Source: Bryobacterales bacterium (GTDB lineage Bacteria > Acidobacteriota > Terriglobia > Bryobacterales > Bryobacteraceae). From it: a stretch of 64,000 bases of DNA. Below, in pieces: positions 17,919 through 26,860 of the stretch (position 1 is its first letter; every line of letters begins with the position of its first letter). The notes below the pieces were generated by a model. The model was not told the origin of the DNA and did no database searches. It saw nothing but the letters and a program-made list of their open reading frames with translations. The DNA lies in NCBI GenBank assembly GCA_026954325.1, contig JAIXKK010000102.1, forward strand, positions 1 through 64,000. Reading direction: 5' to 3'. Position numbers and translations under genes: made by a program.

Positions 17919-20426
17919 ATGAGACGCGCACTTCTATTCGTTCTCCTGGCGGTGTTGGGCCTCCAAGCCCAAACGCAGCGTGCCCGCTTCGCCTCGGGCT
18001 ACATGTACAGCTATTACGTACCGCAATCGGCAAGCACTCCGTGGAGACCGGCATGGTCCCCTGACGGGAAAGAGATCGCCTTCGGCATGTCCGGGTCGCT
18101 ATGGAAGATCCGTCCCGGTGAAACGACAGCTTATGAATTGACGGTAAACAAGACCTACGATTCCTCGCCCGCGTGGTCTCCGGACGGGCGGTTCATTGTC
18201 TATACGGCGGAAGATTCGGAAGGCGTGAACCTGGCGCTGCTGAACGTGGCGACGCTCGAGAGCACGCAACTCACCCGCGGCGCCGACATCTACGCCGACC
18301 CCGTGTTTTCCCCGGACGGCAGGAGCATCGCCTTCGTCCGCGGGATTCAAAACCCGTCGCGGGCGCGCCGCGCGCCCGCCGCCGCGGGCGCCGGGGAAGA
18401 ACAGCAGCCGCGTGGCTACCAGATCTATACGATGCCCTTCGATAACGGGAAGGCCGGCCGCCCCACGGAAATCACGGCGGAGAATAGCTTTGGACGCGCG
18501 CGCCTCTACTTCAGCGCCTACGATGACCACATTTCGCCCGATTGGTCCCCGAATGGCAAGGAGATGATGGTGGTTTCAAATCGCGGGATTCCCCTGGGAT
18601 CCGGCGCCATTTGGCGGATTCCCGTGCAGCCGAACGCGATGGCGAAGGCGAAGATGGTGCTGCGCGAAGAGACGCTCTACAGGACGCAGCCGCAGTGGTC
18701 GCCGGACGGGAAACGAATCCTCTACAGTTCGCACCGCGGCTCGCAATACGACAACCTGTACGTCCTGCCCGCCGATGGCGGCGAGCCGTACCAGATGACG
18801 TTCGGCGACTGGGACCACTTCGATCCGCGCTGGTCGCCCGACGGCGAACGCATCGCCTACATCTCGAACCGGCACGGTATTTCGGAATTGCACATCCTGC
18901 GCTCCTTTGGAGGCGAGGATGACACCGTCGAGATCAAGCGAAGAGCGTACCGGAGGCCCATGGGCACGCTGGAAGTGCGCATTCAAGGGGCGGCGCGATT
19001 CTACCTGACGGGCGCGGACGGCAAGACGTATACTCCGCCGTCGGCCTACCAGCGCGTCGCCGCCCGGGCTTCGCGCCGTGACTTCTTCCACGCCGAAGAC
19101 AGATTCATTGTGGATCTCCCGGTTGGCGAGGCGAGCCTGGAAGCAGCCAAAGGGATCGAATATTATCCGCTGTCGAAGAAAGTGGACATCCGCCAGGATC
19201 AGGTTACTATCGTCGAGGTGAATCCGCGGCGCATGACGAGCATGAACGCGGCCGGGTGGTGGAGCGCCTCTGACCACGTGCACATGAACTATGGCGGCAA
19301 TCTTCACAATACGCCGGAAAACCTGATGATGATGGCGCGGGCCGAGGATCTGGACGTGGTGGGGGATAAAATCTGCAACAAAGACCAGCGCATCTTCGAT
19401 CACCAGTACTTCACCGGCAAGCCGCACCCGCTCACCGGCAGCGAACAGATTCTGATGTTCGGCGAGGAGTACCGCCCGCCGTTCTACGGCCACATCAATC
19501 TCATCAATCTCACGAAGCATCTCATCTCGCCCTTCACCACGGGATACGAAGGGTCGGCGATCGAGAGCCTGTACCCGAGCAACACGGACATCTTCCGGGT
19601 GGCGCGCAAGGAAGGCGCGATCGGCGGATACGTGCATCCCTGGTCGAGCGATCCCAAGAGCGCCGGCTACTCGGTGGCGCGCGGCTTTCCCGTGGATCTC
19701 GCGCTCGGCACATTCGAGTACCTGGAGGTGATGACCAGCGCGGGGCACTTCAAGTGGTCCGCGCCCGTCTGGCACCGCGCCCTGAATTGCGGATTCAAAA
19801 TAACGGCTTCCGCCGGCGAAGACTCGATCCTCGGGCTGCACGCCACCTCGATTCTCGGGTCGAGCCGCCTGTATGCCTACATTGGGGACAAACTGGAGTG
19901 GCCGAGCTATATGGAAGCGATCCGCCGCGGGCGGACGTTCGTGACCAACGGCCCCCTGCTGACGTTCACCGTCGACGGGCGCATTGCCGGAGGCGAAATC
20001 CATCTCCCCGAGCAGGGGGGAACCGTGGAGTTGAACGCCGGCGTGCAATCCATCGTTCCCATCGAGAAACTGGAAGTGTTCCTCAACGGCAAAGTGATCG
20101 AATCGAGCAACGGCGCGCCGATCCGCAAACGGATCTCCATCGACAGAAGTTCCTGGATCACCGTCAGAGCCTCGAATTCAAAGCCGCTGGAACCGATCGA
20201 CGACAGCTATATCGTGGCGGAAACGAGCCCGGTATATGTATACACGGGCAGCCGGAAAATCCGTTCGAAGGAGGATGCCGAATATTTTATCGAATGGATT
20301 GACGGCATCACCCAACAGGCCCAGGCCCATCCCGGCTGGCGTTCGGAACGCGAGCGCAGCCACGTCCTCGAACAATTTCAGCAGGCGCGCAAGATATTCG
20401 AAGAGCGCGCGAGGGAAAGCCAATGA
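17919..20426 (+). CDS. Secreted TolB-propeller plus CehA/McbA-type metallohydrolase, copy 2
   Basis: The 835-aa protein has a signal peptide (MRRALLFVLLAVLGLQA) and repeated WSPDG blades over about residues 45-330. The hydrolase domain carries WWSASDHVHMNYGG (HxH motif), GGYVHPW and ITASAGEDS. A C-terminal beta domain repeats the RSKEDAEYFIEWIDG pattern also found in copy 1 (RSKTDAQYFVDWIDR). An Ala/Pro/Arg-rich low-complexity insert sits between blades near residue 145. Its stop overlaps the aminotransferase start by 4 bp, so export hydrolase and aminotransferase are made together. Function is inferred from domains only. Confidence 0.82.
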   Translation: MRRALLFVLLAVLGLQAQTQRARFASGYMYSYYVPQSASTPWRPAWSPDGKEIAFGMSGSLWKIRPGETTAYELTVNKTYDSSPAWSPDGRFIVYTAEDSEGVNLALLNVATLESTQLTRGADIYADPVFSPDGRSIAFVRGIQNPSRARRAPAAAGAGEEQQPRGYQIYTMPFDNGKAGRPTEITAENSFGRARLYFSAYDDHISPDWSPNGKEMMVVSNRGIPLGSGAIWRIPVQPNAMAKAKMVLREETLYRTQPQWSPDGKRILYSSHRGSQYDNLYVLPADGGEPYQMTFGDWDHFDPRWSPDGERIAYISNRHGISELHILRSFGGEDDTVEIKRRAYRRPMGTLEVRIQGAARFYLTGADGKTYTPPSAYQRVAARASRRDFFHAEDRFIVDLPVGEASLEAAKGIEYYPLSKKVDIRQDQVTIVEVNPRRMTSMNAAGWWSASDHVHMNYGGNLHNTPENLMMMARAEDLDVVGDKICNKDQRIFDHQYFTGKPHPLTGSEQILMFGEEYRPPFYGHINLINLTKHLISPFTTGYEGSAIESLYPSNTDIFRVARKEGAIGGYVHPWSSDPKSAGYSVARGFPVDLALGTFEYLEVMTSAGHFKWSAPVWHRALNCGFKITASAGEDSILGLHATSILGSSRLYAYIGDKLEWPSYMEAIRRGRTFVTNGPLLTFTVDGRIAGGEIHLPEQGGTVELNAGVQSIVPIEKLEVFLNGKVIESSNGAPIRKRISIDRSSWITVRASNSKPLEPIDDSYIVAETSPVYVYTGSRKIRSKEDAEYFIEWIDGITQQAQAHPGWRSERERSHVLEQFQQARKIFEERARESQ

Positions 20427-21652
20427 TGAACCGCAGAGATTTTCTGGGCGCCGTGCCGCTTGCCGCAAGCGCCGCGCCGGTGGATCTGTCGCTCCAATGC
20501 CGCAAGGATTTTCCGCGGGCGATGAACGAAACCTACTTCAACTCCGCGGCGCAGCATCCGCTGGGGAATCACTGCGTGGCCGGCATGCGGCGCTACATGG
20601 ACTTCATGAACAAAGGTCCCGGGGAAGGCAGGAAGGACTTCTGGGAAGAAGGATTCCCGCGGATGAAGACCATGTTCGCCAGGCTCATCAATGCGAAGCC
20701 TTCGGAGATCGTCTTCACCGGCTCCACCACCATCGGCGAGAACACGATTCTCAACGGCATGGATCTGCGCGGCGGCAACGTAGTGACGAACGATCTTCAC
20801 TACACCGCTTCCCTATCGAACTACCTGACGCGCCGGCAGGCGCAGGGGCTCGACGTGCGCATCGTGAAGCATCGCGATTGGGCGATCGATCTCAAGGACA
20901 TGGAGCGCGCGGTGGATAGCAGGACGAAGCTCATCTCCGTCTCGCTCGTTTCCTCGGTGAACGGACACGTGGAGAACATCAAAGCTCTCAGCGATCTGGC
21001 CCACTCGCACAAAGCTTATCTGTTCGCGGATATTATTCAGGGCTGCGGGGCTGCGCCGATCGATGTGAAGGCGATGGGGATCGATTTCGCCTCGACCGCC
21101 ATGTACAAGTGGCTTCAGGGCGAGCACGGCTTTGGGTTCCTGTACATCAAAGAGGACCTCGCGGGCAGCGTGGTCAAACCGAGCGAATTCACCGGGCACC
21201 CCGATTTCAACTATCCCCCCTGGACTTCGCGGCCGAAACCCGGCGCGAGCTTCCTCAACCATACGGCGCCGGGCGTCGGCGCGTTCGACTGTGGAACGCC
21301 ATCGGTCATCACGTACGCCGCGCAATATGAGGCGCTGCGCTACATCGAAAAAATCGGTATCGGTAATATCCGCGCCCACGCCAACCGCCTCATCGCACGT
21401 CTTCAAAACGAACTGCCCCCGCTCGGCTACACCCCCATCACCCCCAAAGGAACCCAGTCGTCCATCGTCACCTTCCTGTGCAAGGATGCGGAGACCGTGC
21501 GCCGCAAGATCCGCGCCGGCAAGGCAAGGATTCTGCTCACGGGACCCAATTCGGCCCTTACCGTAGGCCGCTTCGGCAACCACATCCGCTTCTCGGTTTC
21601 CGTCTTCAACAACGATCAGGACGTCAACACCATCCTTGAAGTGCTCGCCTGA
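20423..21652 (+). CDS. Class V aminotransferase (PLP) with Tat-like N-terminus, copy 2
   Basis: The 409-aa paralogue of the enzyme at 13308-14528 has NRRDFLGAVPLAASAA as a probable Tat signal. The PLP lysine is in TAMYKWLQG, and ADIIQGCGAAPIDV precedes it. The two copies share KLINAKPSEI-type and TNDLHY-type stretches but differ in the N-terminal third. ATG 20423 overlaps the stop of the propeller-hydrolase; ATG 20426 is an equal alternative. A TonB receptor gene follows after 69 bp, suggesting uptake of a product of this exported pathway. Substrate unknown. Confidence 0.82.
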   Translation: MMNRRDFLGAVPLAASAAPVDLSLQCRKDFPRAMNETYFNSAAQHPLGNHCVAGMRRYMDFMNKGPGEGRKDFWEEGFPRMKTMFARLINAKPSEIVFTGSTTIGENTILNGMDLRGGNVVTNDLHYTASLSNYLTRRQAQGLDVRIVKHRDWAIDLKDMERAVDSRTKLISVSLVSSVNGHVENIKALSDLAHSHKAYLFADIIQGCGAAPIDVKAMGIDFASTAMYKWLQGEHGFGFLYIKEDLAGSVVKPSEFTGHPDFNYPPWTSRPKPGASFLNHTAPGVGAFDCGTPSVITYAAQYEALRYIEKIGIGNIRAHANRLIARLQNELPPLGYTPITPKGTQSSIVTFLCKDAETVRRKIRAGKARILLTGPNSALTVGRFGNHIRFSVSVFNNDQDVNTILEVLA

Positions 21653-21721
21653 CGCCCTGTCCTGACGCCCTCGGACGGGCGGCGAAGAAAAGTGATATGA
21701 TCCCCTCCCATTGGAGCAGGA

Positions 21722-24700
21722 ATGAGATTACTGATTCTTTTTTTCGTTTTCGCGGCCCCTGGTTTGTTCGCTCAGGGAAGATCAAGCATACTCGGCGCCA
21801 TTACCGACGAAACGGGCGCGGCGATCGCCAATGCCACCGTCACCGTGCTCAACACCGGCACCCAGCAGAAGCGGACCGCGACTTCGGGGGAGAACGGTCT
21901 CTACGAAGTTCCGGCGCTTGAGATCGGCACTTATGAAGTCACGGCCGAAATCACGGGCTTCCGCAAGACAACGGTGCGCGGCATCGTGCTCCAGGTGGAT
22001 CAGCGCGAGCGCGTGGATATGAAGCTTCAGGTTGGTGAACTTACCCAACATGTCGAAGTGGAAGCGCAGGCGCTCTCCGTGAACACGGACGACGCGACAC
22101 TCAGCACCGTGATCGATTCGGCGAAGATACGCGAACTTCCGCTTCCCGGCAATCGCAATCTGTTCCGGCTCGCCTTGCTCGCACCCGGCATGAGCCGCGG
22201 ACCAGCCTCGAGCGTAACGACCAGCGGGTTCGGCCCCGGGTTCGGAATCGCCGCCATGGGCCAGAAGGTTCAAAACAATGCGATCTACCTCGATGGCGCG
22301 CCGCTGCGCACATCCATCCACGGCGCGGTGCGCATGCGGCCCTCCGTGGAAGCGATCGAAGAGTTCCGCGTCGAGGCCGGCTGGTACTCGGCCGAATACG
22401 GCACACAATCCGGAGCGCAGATTGTAGCCACCATCCGCCCCGGCACGAATGACTTCCATGGCACAGCCTTCGAGTTTCTGCGCAATGACGTGCTCGACGC
22501 GCACAACTTCTTCGACCCGCCCGGTTCCGCCAGGACGCCGCTTCGCCGCAACACATTCGGCGGCGTCATCAGCGGGCCCGTGTGGATTCCCAAAATCTAC
22601 AACGGCCGCAATAAGACATTTTTCACCTTCAACGCGGAGCTTTACCGCGAAAGGCGCGGCACGCAAGGATACGCCATCTATCCGACGGATAGAATGAGAC
22701 GCGGCGACCTCACCGAGAAGTTCTTCCGCCGCGCGGACGGATCGCTGATTCCCATCATGGATCTCGACACGAAGGCGCCGTTTCCGGGTAATCAGATACC
22801 CGCCGGCCGCATCTCGCCCATCGCCCTCAAACTGGCCCAATTCTGGCCCGCGCCCAACATGGCGCAGACGGAGTTTGACGGCACCAACAACTACAGCGGG
22901 GTATCCCGGAATCGCGATAATGACGACCAGTACTTCGTCCGCATCGACCACAACTTCAATGACAAGAACCGCCTGTTCGGGCGCTATGGAATTCAGACCG
23001 TGGAACTGCCGGTCTTTCCCATCAACCCGAACCCGTTTTTCGTAAACCGGCGGCCGCGCCGCCAGCAAAACGCCACGCTGAACTACACGCGGATGCTGAC
23101 CCCCACCTGGCTGAGCGTCTTCCGTGTTTCCTACAACCGCGACATCTTCAAGACGAATGACGACGTGAGCGGAACCAGCTTCAACATTCTGCGAGACCTG
23201 GGAATCCCCGGGCAGACCAATGTACCGAGCGACACGGGCCTGCCGAGCATCGGCCTGGGCGGAATCATTTCCGGACTCGGCACCACCGACATCAACACCA
23301 TCTGGGACGAGTCTCGCCAGGCGTCTGAACAGATCACGTTCACCCGGGGGAAGCACTCAGTGAAAATCGGCACGGAGTACACCATGCTCCGGCTCGACCG
23401 CCGTACCATCAGCTTCGTGCGCGGAGCCTTCGATTTCACGGGAATTCATTCCGGCACGGCGCCCGGCGTGGCGGGCAACGAGCGGGGCAGGCTGGCCTGG
23501 GCGGACTTCCTTCTCGACGAACCGCAGCAGGTTCGCCTCGGGTTCACGGACAAACTCCCTCCCGGAGCCGATCCGGGCACTTTCCCCCGCTCCCGCTTCT
23601 GGCGCTGGCACACCTACATTACCGACGACATCAAGCTCACTTCACGATTGACGATGAACATCGGAGTGCGCTACGAATACAACTCCTCGATCGAAGACAT
23701 CGGCGGCCAATCCCGTAATTTCGATTTCACCAAACAGGACCTGTTCCCGGCGGTGCTGACCAGAGGCCCTCTGAATGACCCGAGCAAGAAGCTCTTTGCG
23801 CCGCGCATCGGCTTTGCCTGGCGTCCCTTTGGCGGCAACAGCACCGTCATCCGCACCGGCTACGGCATCTTCTACAACGTGAACATGATGAACATGTTCA
23901 TTCCGGCGTTGGCCGCGAATCCCCCGAACAACCTCAACATCAACGAACTCAACACCGCCGGCGTGGTCCGCATCCGCATGCGCAATGCCGACCAGGCTTC
24001 GGCGCTGAACATCAACTCGGAAATCAATTCGGCGGACACCAAACGGGGCGTGGGCGACGTCCAGCAGTGGAATTTCAACATCCAGAGAATGCTCCCGAAA
24101 TCGATGCTTCTCGAGGTCGGTTACATGGGCTCGAAGTCGTCGCATTTCGATTCACCGCGCACCGTGAATCCCTACGTCCCCGGCACAACGCGCCGCGTTT
24201 ATCCCGGTTGGGGCCCCATCGAGAACATCTCGCTCGACGCGGCCGGAACTTACCACGGTTTGCTGACGAAGTTCGAAAAGCGAATGTCCCAGGGCATCAC
24301 CTTCCTGCAAACCTACACCTGGTCAAAGACGATGTTCGACTCCTTTGCGTGCTGCGGCGCGCAGCGCCATAACAATCCTTACGCCTGGAATCTCGAGAAA
24401 GGTTTAGGGGAGACCGATCAGCGCCACCGCGCCACCACCGCCTTCCTCTGGGAACTGCCGTTTTACCGCGGGAGACGTGATTTTCTCGGGCAGGCTCTCG
24501 GCGGCTGGCAGTTCAACGGCGCCCTCAGCCTCGAAACCGGTTTACCGATGCACCCTACGCAGAGTGTTTCTCCCATTGATGACGGCTGCCCGCGCTGCAA
24601 CCGCCGCCCGGACCGGCTTGCCGACGGAAACCTCGATTCAAGCCAGCGCACGCTGCAGCGGTGGTTCGACACTTCGGCCTTCGTTCTCGCGCGAGGCCAT

Positions 24701-24943
24701 TACGGCAACAGCGGACGCAATATACTCACCGCTCCCGGCCTCACCAGCCTCGACTTCGCCGTGTTCAAGAACTTCCATGTCAGCGAACGGAAAGAAATTC
24801 AATTCCGCTGGGAGAACTACAACTTCACCAATACGCCGCCCTTCAACCCGCCGACGCTCGAGATCAGTTCGGGTAACTTCGGCCGCATCACCAGCGCGGG
24901 GTTGGGCCGCGAAATGCAGTTCGGTTTGCGATTCCAGTTTTGA
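21722..24943 (+). CDS. Oar-like TonB-dependent receptor with carboxypeptidase-regulatory domain
   Basis: The 1073-aa outer-membrane protein has a signal peptide, a CarboxypepD_reg beta-sandwich (about residues 25-105: GAITDETGAAIANATVTV, GLYEVPALEIGTYEV), a plug region (about 115-240) and a 22-strand-type barrel ending in an aromatic MQFGLRFQF. No clear TonB box is visible between the two N-terminal domains. Such receptors are greatly expanded in Solibacter-like acidobacteria and probably import oligosaccharides, peptides or chelates. GGAGCAGG precedes ATG 21722. The neighbouring secreted hydrolase/aminotransferase genes make a matching substrate likely, but it is unknown. Confidence 0.9.
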   Translation: MRLLILFFVFAAPGLFAQGRSSILGAITDETGAAIANATVTVLNTGTQQKRTATSGENGLYEVPALEIGTYEVTAEITGFRKTTVRGIVLQVDQRERVDMKLQVGELTQHVEVEAQALSVNTDDATLSTVIDSAKIRELPLPGNRNLFRLALLAPGMSRGPASSVTTSGFGPGFGIAAMGQKVQNNAIYLDGAPLRTSIHGAVRMRPSVEAIEEFRVEAGWYSAEYGTQSGAQIVATIRPGTNDFHGTAFEFLRNDVLDAHNFFDPPGSARTPLRRNTFGGVISGPVWIPKIYNGRNKTFFTFNAELYRERRGTQGYAIYPTDRMRRGDLTEKFFRRADGSLIPIMDLDTKAPFPGNQIPAGRISPIALKLAQFWPAPNMAQTEFDGTNNYSGVSRNRDNDDQYFVRIDHNFNDKNRLFGRYGIQTVELPVFPINPNPFFVNRRPRRQQNATLNYTRMLTPTWLSVFRVSYNRDIFKTNDDVSGTSFNILRDLGIPGQTNVPSDTGLPSIGLGGIISGLGTTDINTIWDESRQASEQITFTRGKHSVKIGTEYTMLRLDRRTISFVRGAFDFTGIHSGTAPGVAGNERGRLAWADFLLDEPQQVRLGFTDKLPPGADPGTFPRSRFWRWHTYITDDIKLTSRLTMNIGVRYEYNSSIEDIGGQSRNFDFTKQDLFPAVLTRGPLNDPSKKLFAPRIGFAWRPFGGNSTVIRTGYGIFYNVNMMNMFIPALAANPPNNLNINELNTAGVVRIRMRNADQASALNINSEINSADTKRGVGDVQQWNFNIQRMLPKSMLLEVGYMGSKSSHFDSPRTVNPYVPGTTRRVYPGWGPIENISLDAAGTYHGLLTKFEKRMSQGITFLQTYTWSKTMFDSFACCGAQRHNNPYAWNLEKGLGETDQRHRATTAFLWELPFYRGRRDFLGQALGGWQFNGALSLETGLPMHPTQSVSPIDDGCPRCNRRPDRLADGNLDSSQRTLQRWFDTSAFVLARGHYGNSGRNILTAPGLTSLDFAVFKNFHVSERKEIQFRWENYNFTNTPPFNPPTLEISSGNFGRITSAGLGREMQFGLRFQF

Positions 24944-24958
24944 GCGCGCGCACCGCGC

Positions 24959-25537
24959 TTATGGACGCATGTACCGCCGGTAAGCGCCGCTCTTGTACGT
25001 GCTCCACGGGCTGAATCCGCCTTTCTCCACGTAGAGCTGGTAGGCGAAATCAATATTCGCTTTGCAGTCGAGCAGGTCGCGCAGGTTCAACCCCGGCCTC
25101 TCGAGATGAACCGTGTTGATCTGAAAATAGCCCCAATCCAAAGTGCCGTTGGAGTTGTAGTGGTAAACTTCGCACTTGCCGGGCGAATTCTCAGCCCGTT
25201 GAATCGCCAGCGCCACGCGGCAGTCTGCTCCGAACTTGCGGCAGGCGTACTGTTGCCAGGCGGAAAGCCGCCATCCGTTCTGATCGGCCCGCGCCTGCTC
25301 GGCCCCATCGGAAAGCAGCCGCTCGGAGATGACGATGGGTGACTGCGCGTGCACACGAAAAGGCCATTGGAAGCTCACTGTGTAGCTGCTCTGGAACCAC
25401 CACCCCGCCGCGGCGAAAACCGCAAGGCTCCAGGCAGTGAGTATCCCGGCTGCTTTGACCGGGAACCGTGAGCGCTTCCTCGCCCGGCCCGGCCGCTTCC
25501 CTTTGCGCGCGCGCGGCGCGGAAACGGTGGCGCTCAT
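24959..25537 (-). CDS. Membrane-anchored lytic transglycosylase-like protein (SLT fold)
   Basis: The 192-aa protein has an Arg/Lys-rich N-terminus, one transmembrane helix (about 28-50) and a C-terminal lysozyme-like domain. The catalytic-type glutamate lies in IQRAENSPGKCEVYHYN, followed by DWGYFQINTVH, the conserved G-x-x-Q-I motif of SLT domains. Two Cys pairs may form disulfides outside the membrane. It is expected to cleave peptidoglycan in the periplasm. It is convergent with the TonB receptor gene (15 bp between stops) and lies 9 bp downstream of the SUMF1-like gene on the same strand. Confidence 0.8.
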   Translation of the reverse strand: MSATVSAPRARKGKRPGRARKRSRFPVKAAGILTAWSLAVFAAAGWWFQSSYTVSFQWPFRVHAQSPIVISERLLSDGAEQARADQNGWRLSAWQQYACRKFGADCRVALAIQRAENSPGKCEVYHYNSNGTLDWGYFQINTVHLERPGLNLRDLLDCKANIDFAYQLYVEKGGFSPWSTYKSGAYRRYMRP

Positions 25538-25546
25538 CCCTCCAGC

Positions 25547-26227
25547 CTAGCGGGCCACCCGCAGTCCGGTCCAGTAATTCCTCAGATCGGGCCGCGCGCC
25601 ATGCCGGAAGGCGGCATCCAGGTACTCGGCCGAATCCGTAAATGCTCCGCCCCGGATCACTCGCAAACCCCCTGTATCTTTCGACTCCCGCCCATCCCGC
25701 GCATCATAAGGATAGGGCCGCAACAGCGAGGAACACCACTCCGCGACATTGCCTTGCATATCGAAGAAGCCCGCTGCGTTCGGCTGTTTGAGGCCCACCG
25801 CGTGCGGTTGATAGCCTGTAACTTCGCGGAACCCGCCTGCCCCCGCGTCCCCAGTTGCCGAATTCTCGCGATACCAGGCATGCTCGGCCAGCGAACCGGC
25901 CGCGCCGCGCCCCGCCCTTGCCGCCCGCTCCCATTCGGCTTCCGTCGGCAGGCGGAAGCCGCCGCCCGGCACTCGCTGGTTCAATTTCGCAATCCATTGC
26001 CGCGCTTCCTGCCAGGAGATGCCGTATACGGGAGTGGATGCTCCTTTTTCCGGGCTCGGATTCTCCATTCCCATCCGGCTCCACTGCTCCTGCGTCACCT
26101 CGAACTTGCCCAGATAGAACGGCTCCCCATACACCGAATGCACCGGCCTCGTGTCGCGCCACCGCTCGGAGCCGATATCCACGTCGCCGCCCGGGACGAG
26201 TAGCATCTCGATGCCGGGATCCTTCAC
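25547..26227 (-). CDS. SUMF1/formylglycine-generating-enzyme-like protein lacking the catalytic cysteines
   Basis: The 226-aa protein has the SUMF1 C-type-lectin-like fold: GGDVDIGSE, GKFEVTQEQW, RLPTEAEWERAAR, NVAEWCSS, and RVIRGGAFTD leading to a GLRVAR end. True formylglycine generators have a Cys pair between the RGG motif and the final GFR motif. Here that segment has none, and the only Cys is in AEWCSS. It is therefore more likely a binding or structural protein than a sulfatase activator. GTG 26227 starts right at the stop of the tetraheme cytochrome gene, indicating a coupled operon. No signal peptide is visible from this start. Confidence 0.8.
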   Translation of the reverse strand: MKDPGIEMLLVPGGDVDIGSERWRDTRPVHSVYGEPFYLGKFEVTQEQWSRMGMENPSPEKGASTPVYGISWQEARQWIAKLNQRVPGGGFRLPTEAEWERAARAGRGAAGSLAEHAWYRENSATGDAGAGGFREVTGYQPHAVGLKQPNAAGFFDMQGNVAEWCSSLLRPYPYDARDGRESKDTGGLRVIRGGAFTDSAEYLDAAFRHGARPDLRNYWTGLRVAR

Positions 26228-26860
26228 TCATACGTGCAAAGGCAGCCCGGACTCCGGATCGAATGCGTCGCCCACAATTTCCAGACCCGGCATGGCCGGA
26301 TTCAATCGCCGCTCCGCCATGCGCGCCCGCGAAGCCGCCCGGCGGTTGTCCGGCATCACGCGCGCCGCCGCCGCGAAGGCTTCCCGCGCCGCGCGCCAGT
26401 CCTGCCGCGTTACCTGACGCTCACCTTCCGCCATGTGCCGGCGAACCTCCGCCAGGCGCGGGTCCTCGGTGACCGCGGCAGTCTGCCGCAATTGTTTGTC
26501 ATTGGGATTCGACAGCGCGTGCGCGTGATGGCAACTCGAGCACCCGCTCGTCTTGCTTGTTTTCGGACAGCCGGCGGCATGACAACTCGCGCACAGCAGA
26601 GCCACTTCCCGATCGCCGTGCGGTAGCCGGTCCGGCTTCACTTCATTCCGTTCGTTGGCTACGTGCCCTTCGCTCTTGCCGTGACAGCTCTGGCAACCCG
26701 TTCCAGCGGCGGGATGCTTCGATGCGGACCACTCGAGCACCTGCACCACGTGGCATCGCGAACACACGCCCGCCTGCCGGAATGCCGATTCCCGCGGCTG
26801 CTGTTGCGCCGTGAGCACGGCGGCAAGTAAGATTAACCCTGCCAGCGTTGATCGAGCCAT
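26228..26860 (-). CDS. Periplasmic tetraheme c-type cytochrome with helical repeat tail
   Basis: The 210-aa protein has a signal peptide (about residues 1-19) and four CxxCH heme motifs at 33-37, 56-60, 90-94 and 107-111. The C-terminal half is a helical region with a TPR-like pattern (QDWRAAREAFAAAARVMPDN). The heme part resembles nitrate/TMAO-reductase or doubled-CxxCH electron-transfer proteins. The ATG overlaps the end of the upstream aldo-keto reductase gene by 28 bp, and its stop touches the start of the SUMF1-like gene. This gives a three-gene coupled unit for an extracytoplasmic redox function. Confidence 0.88.
   Translation of the reverse strand: MARSTLAGLILLAAVLTAQQQPRESAFRQAGVCSRCHVVQVLEWSASKHPAAGTGCQSCHGKSEGHVANERNEVKPDRLPHGDREVALLCASCHAAGCPKTSKTSGCSSCHHAHALSNPNDKQLRQTAAVTEDPRLAEVRRHMAEGERQVTRQDWRAAREAFAAAARVMPDNRRAASRARMAERRLNPAMPGLEIVGDAFDPESGLPLHV

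Noticed and set aside
21651..21681. GC-rich imperfect repeat after the second aminotransferase
   Set aside because: Stem of only about five pairs with no T-run; too weak to call a terminator.
21782..23356. Antisense frame of 524 codons opposite the TonB receptor
   Set aside because: Composition typical of a reverse-complement shadow; the receptor frame is certain.
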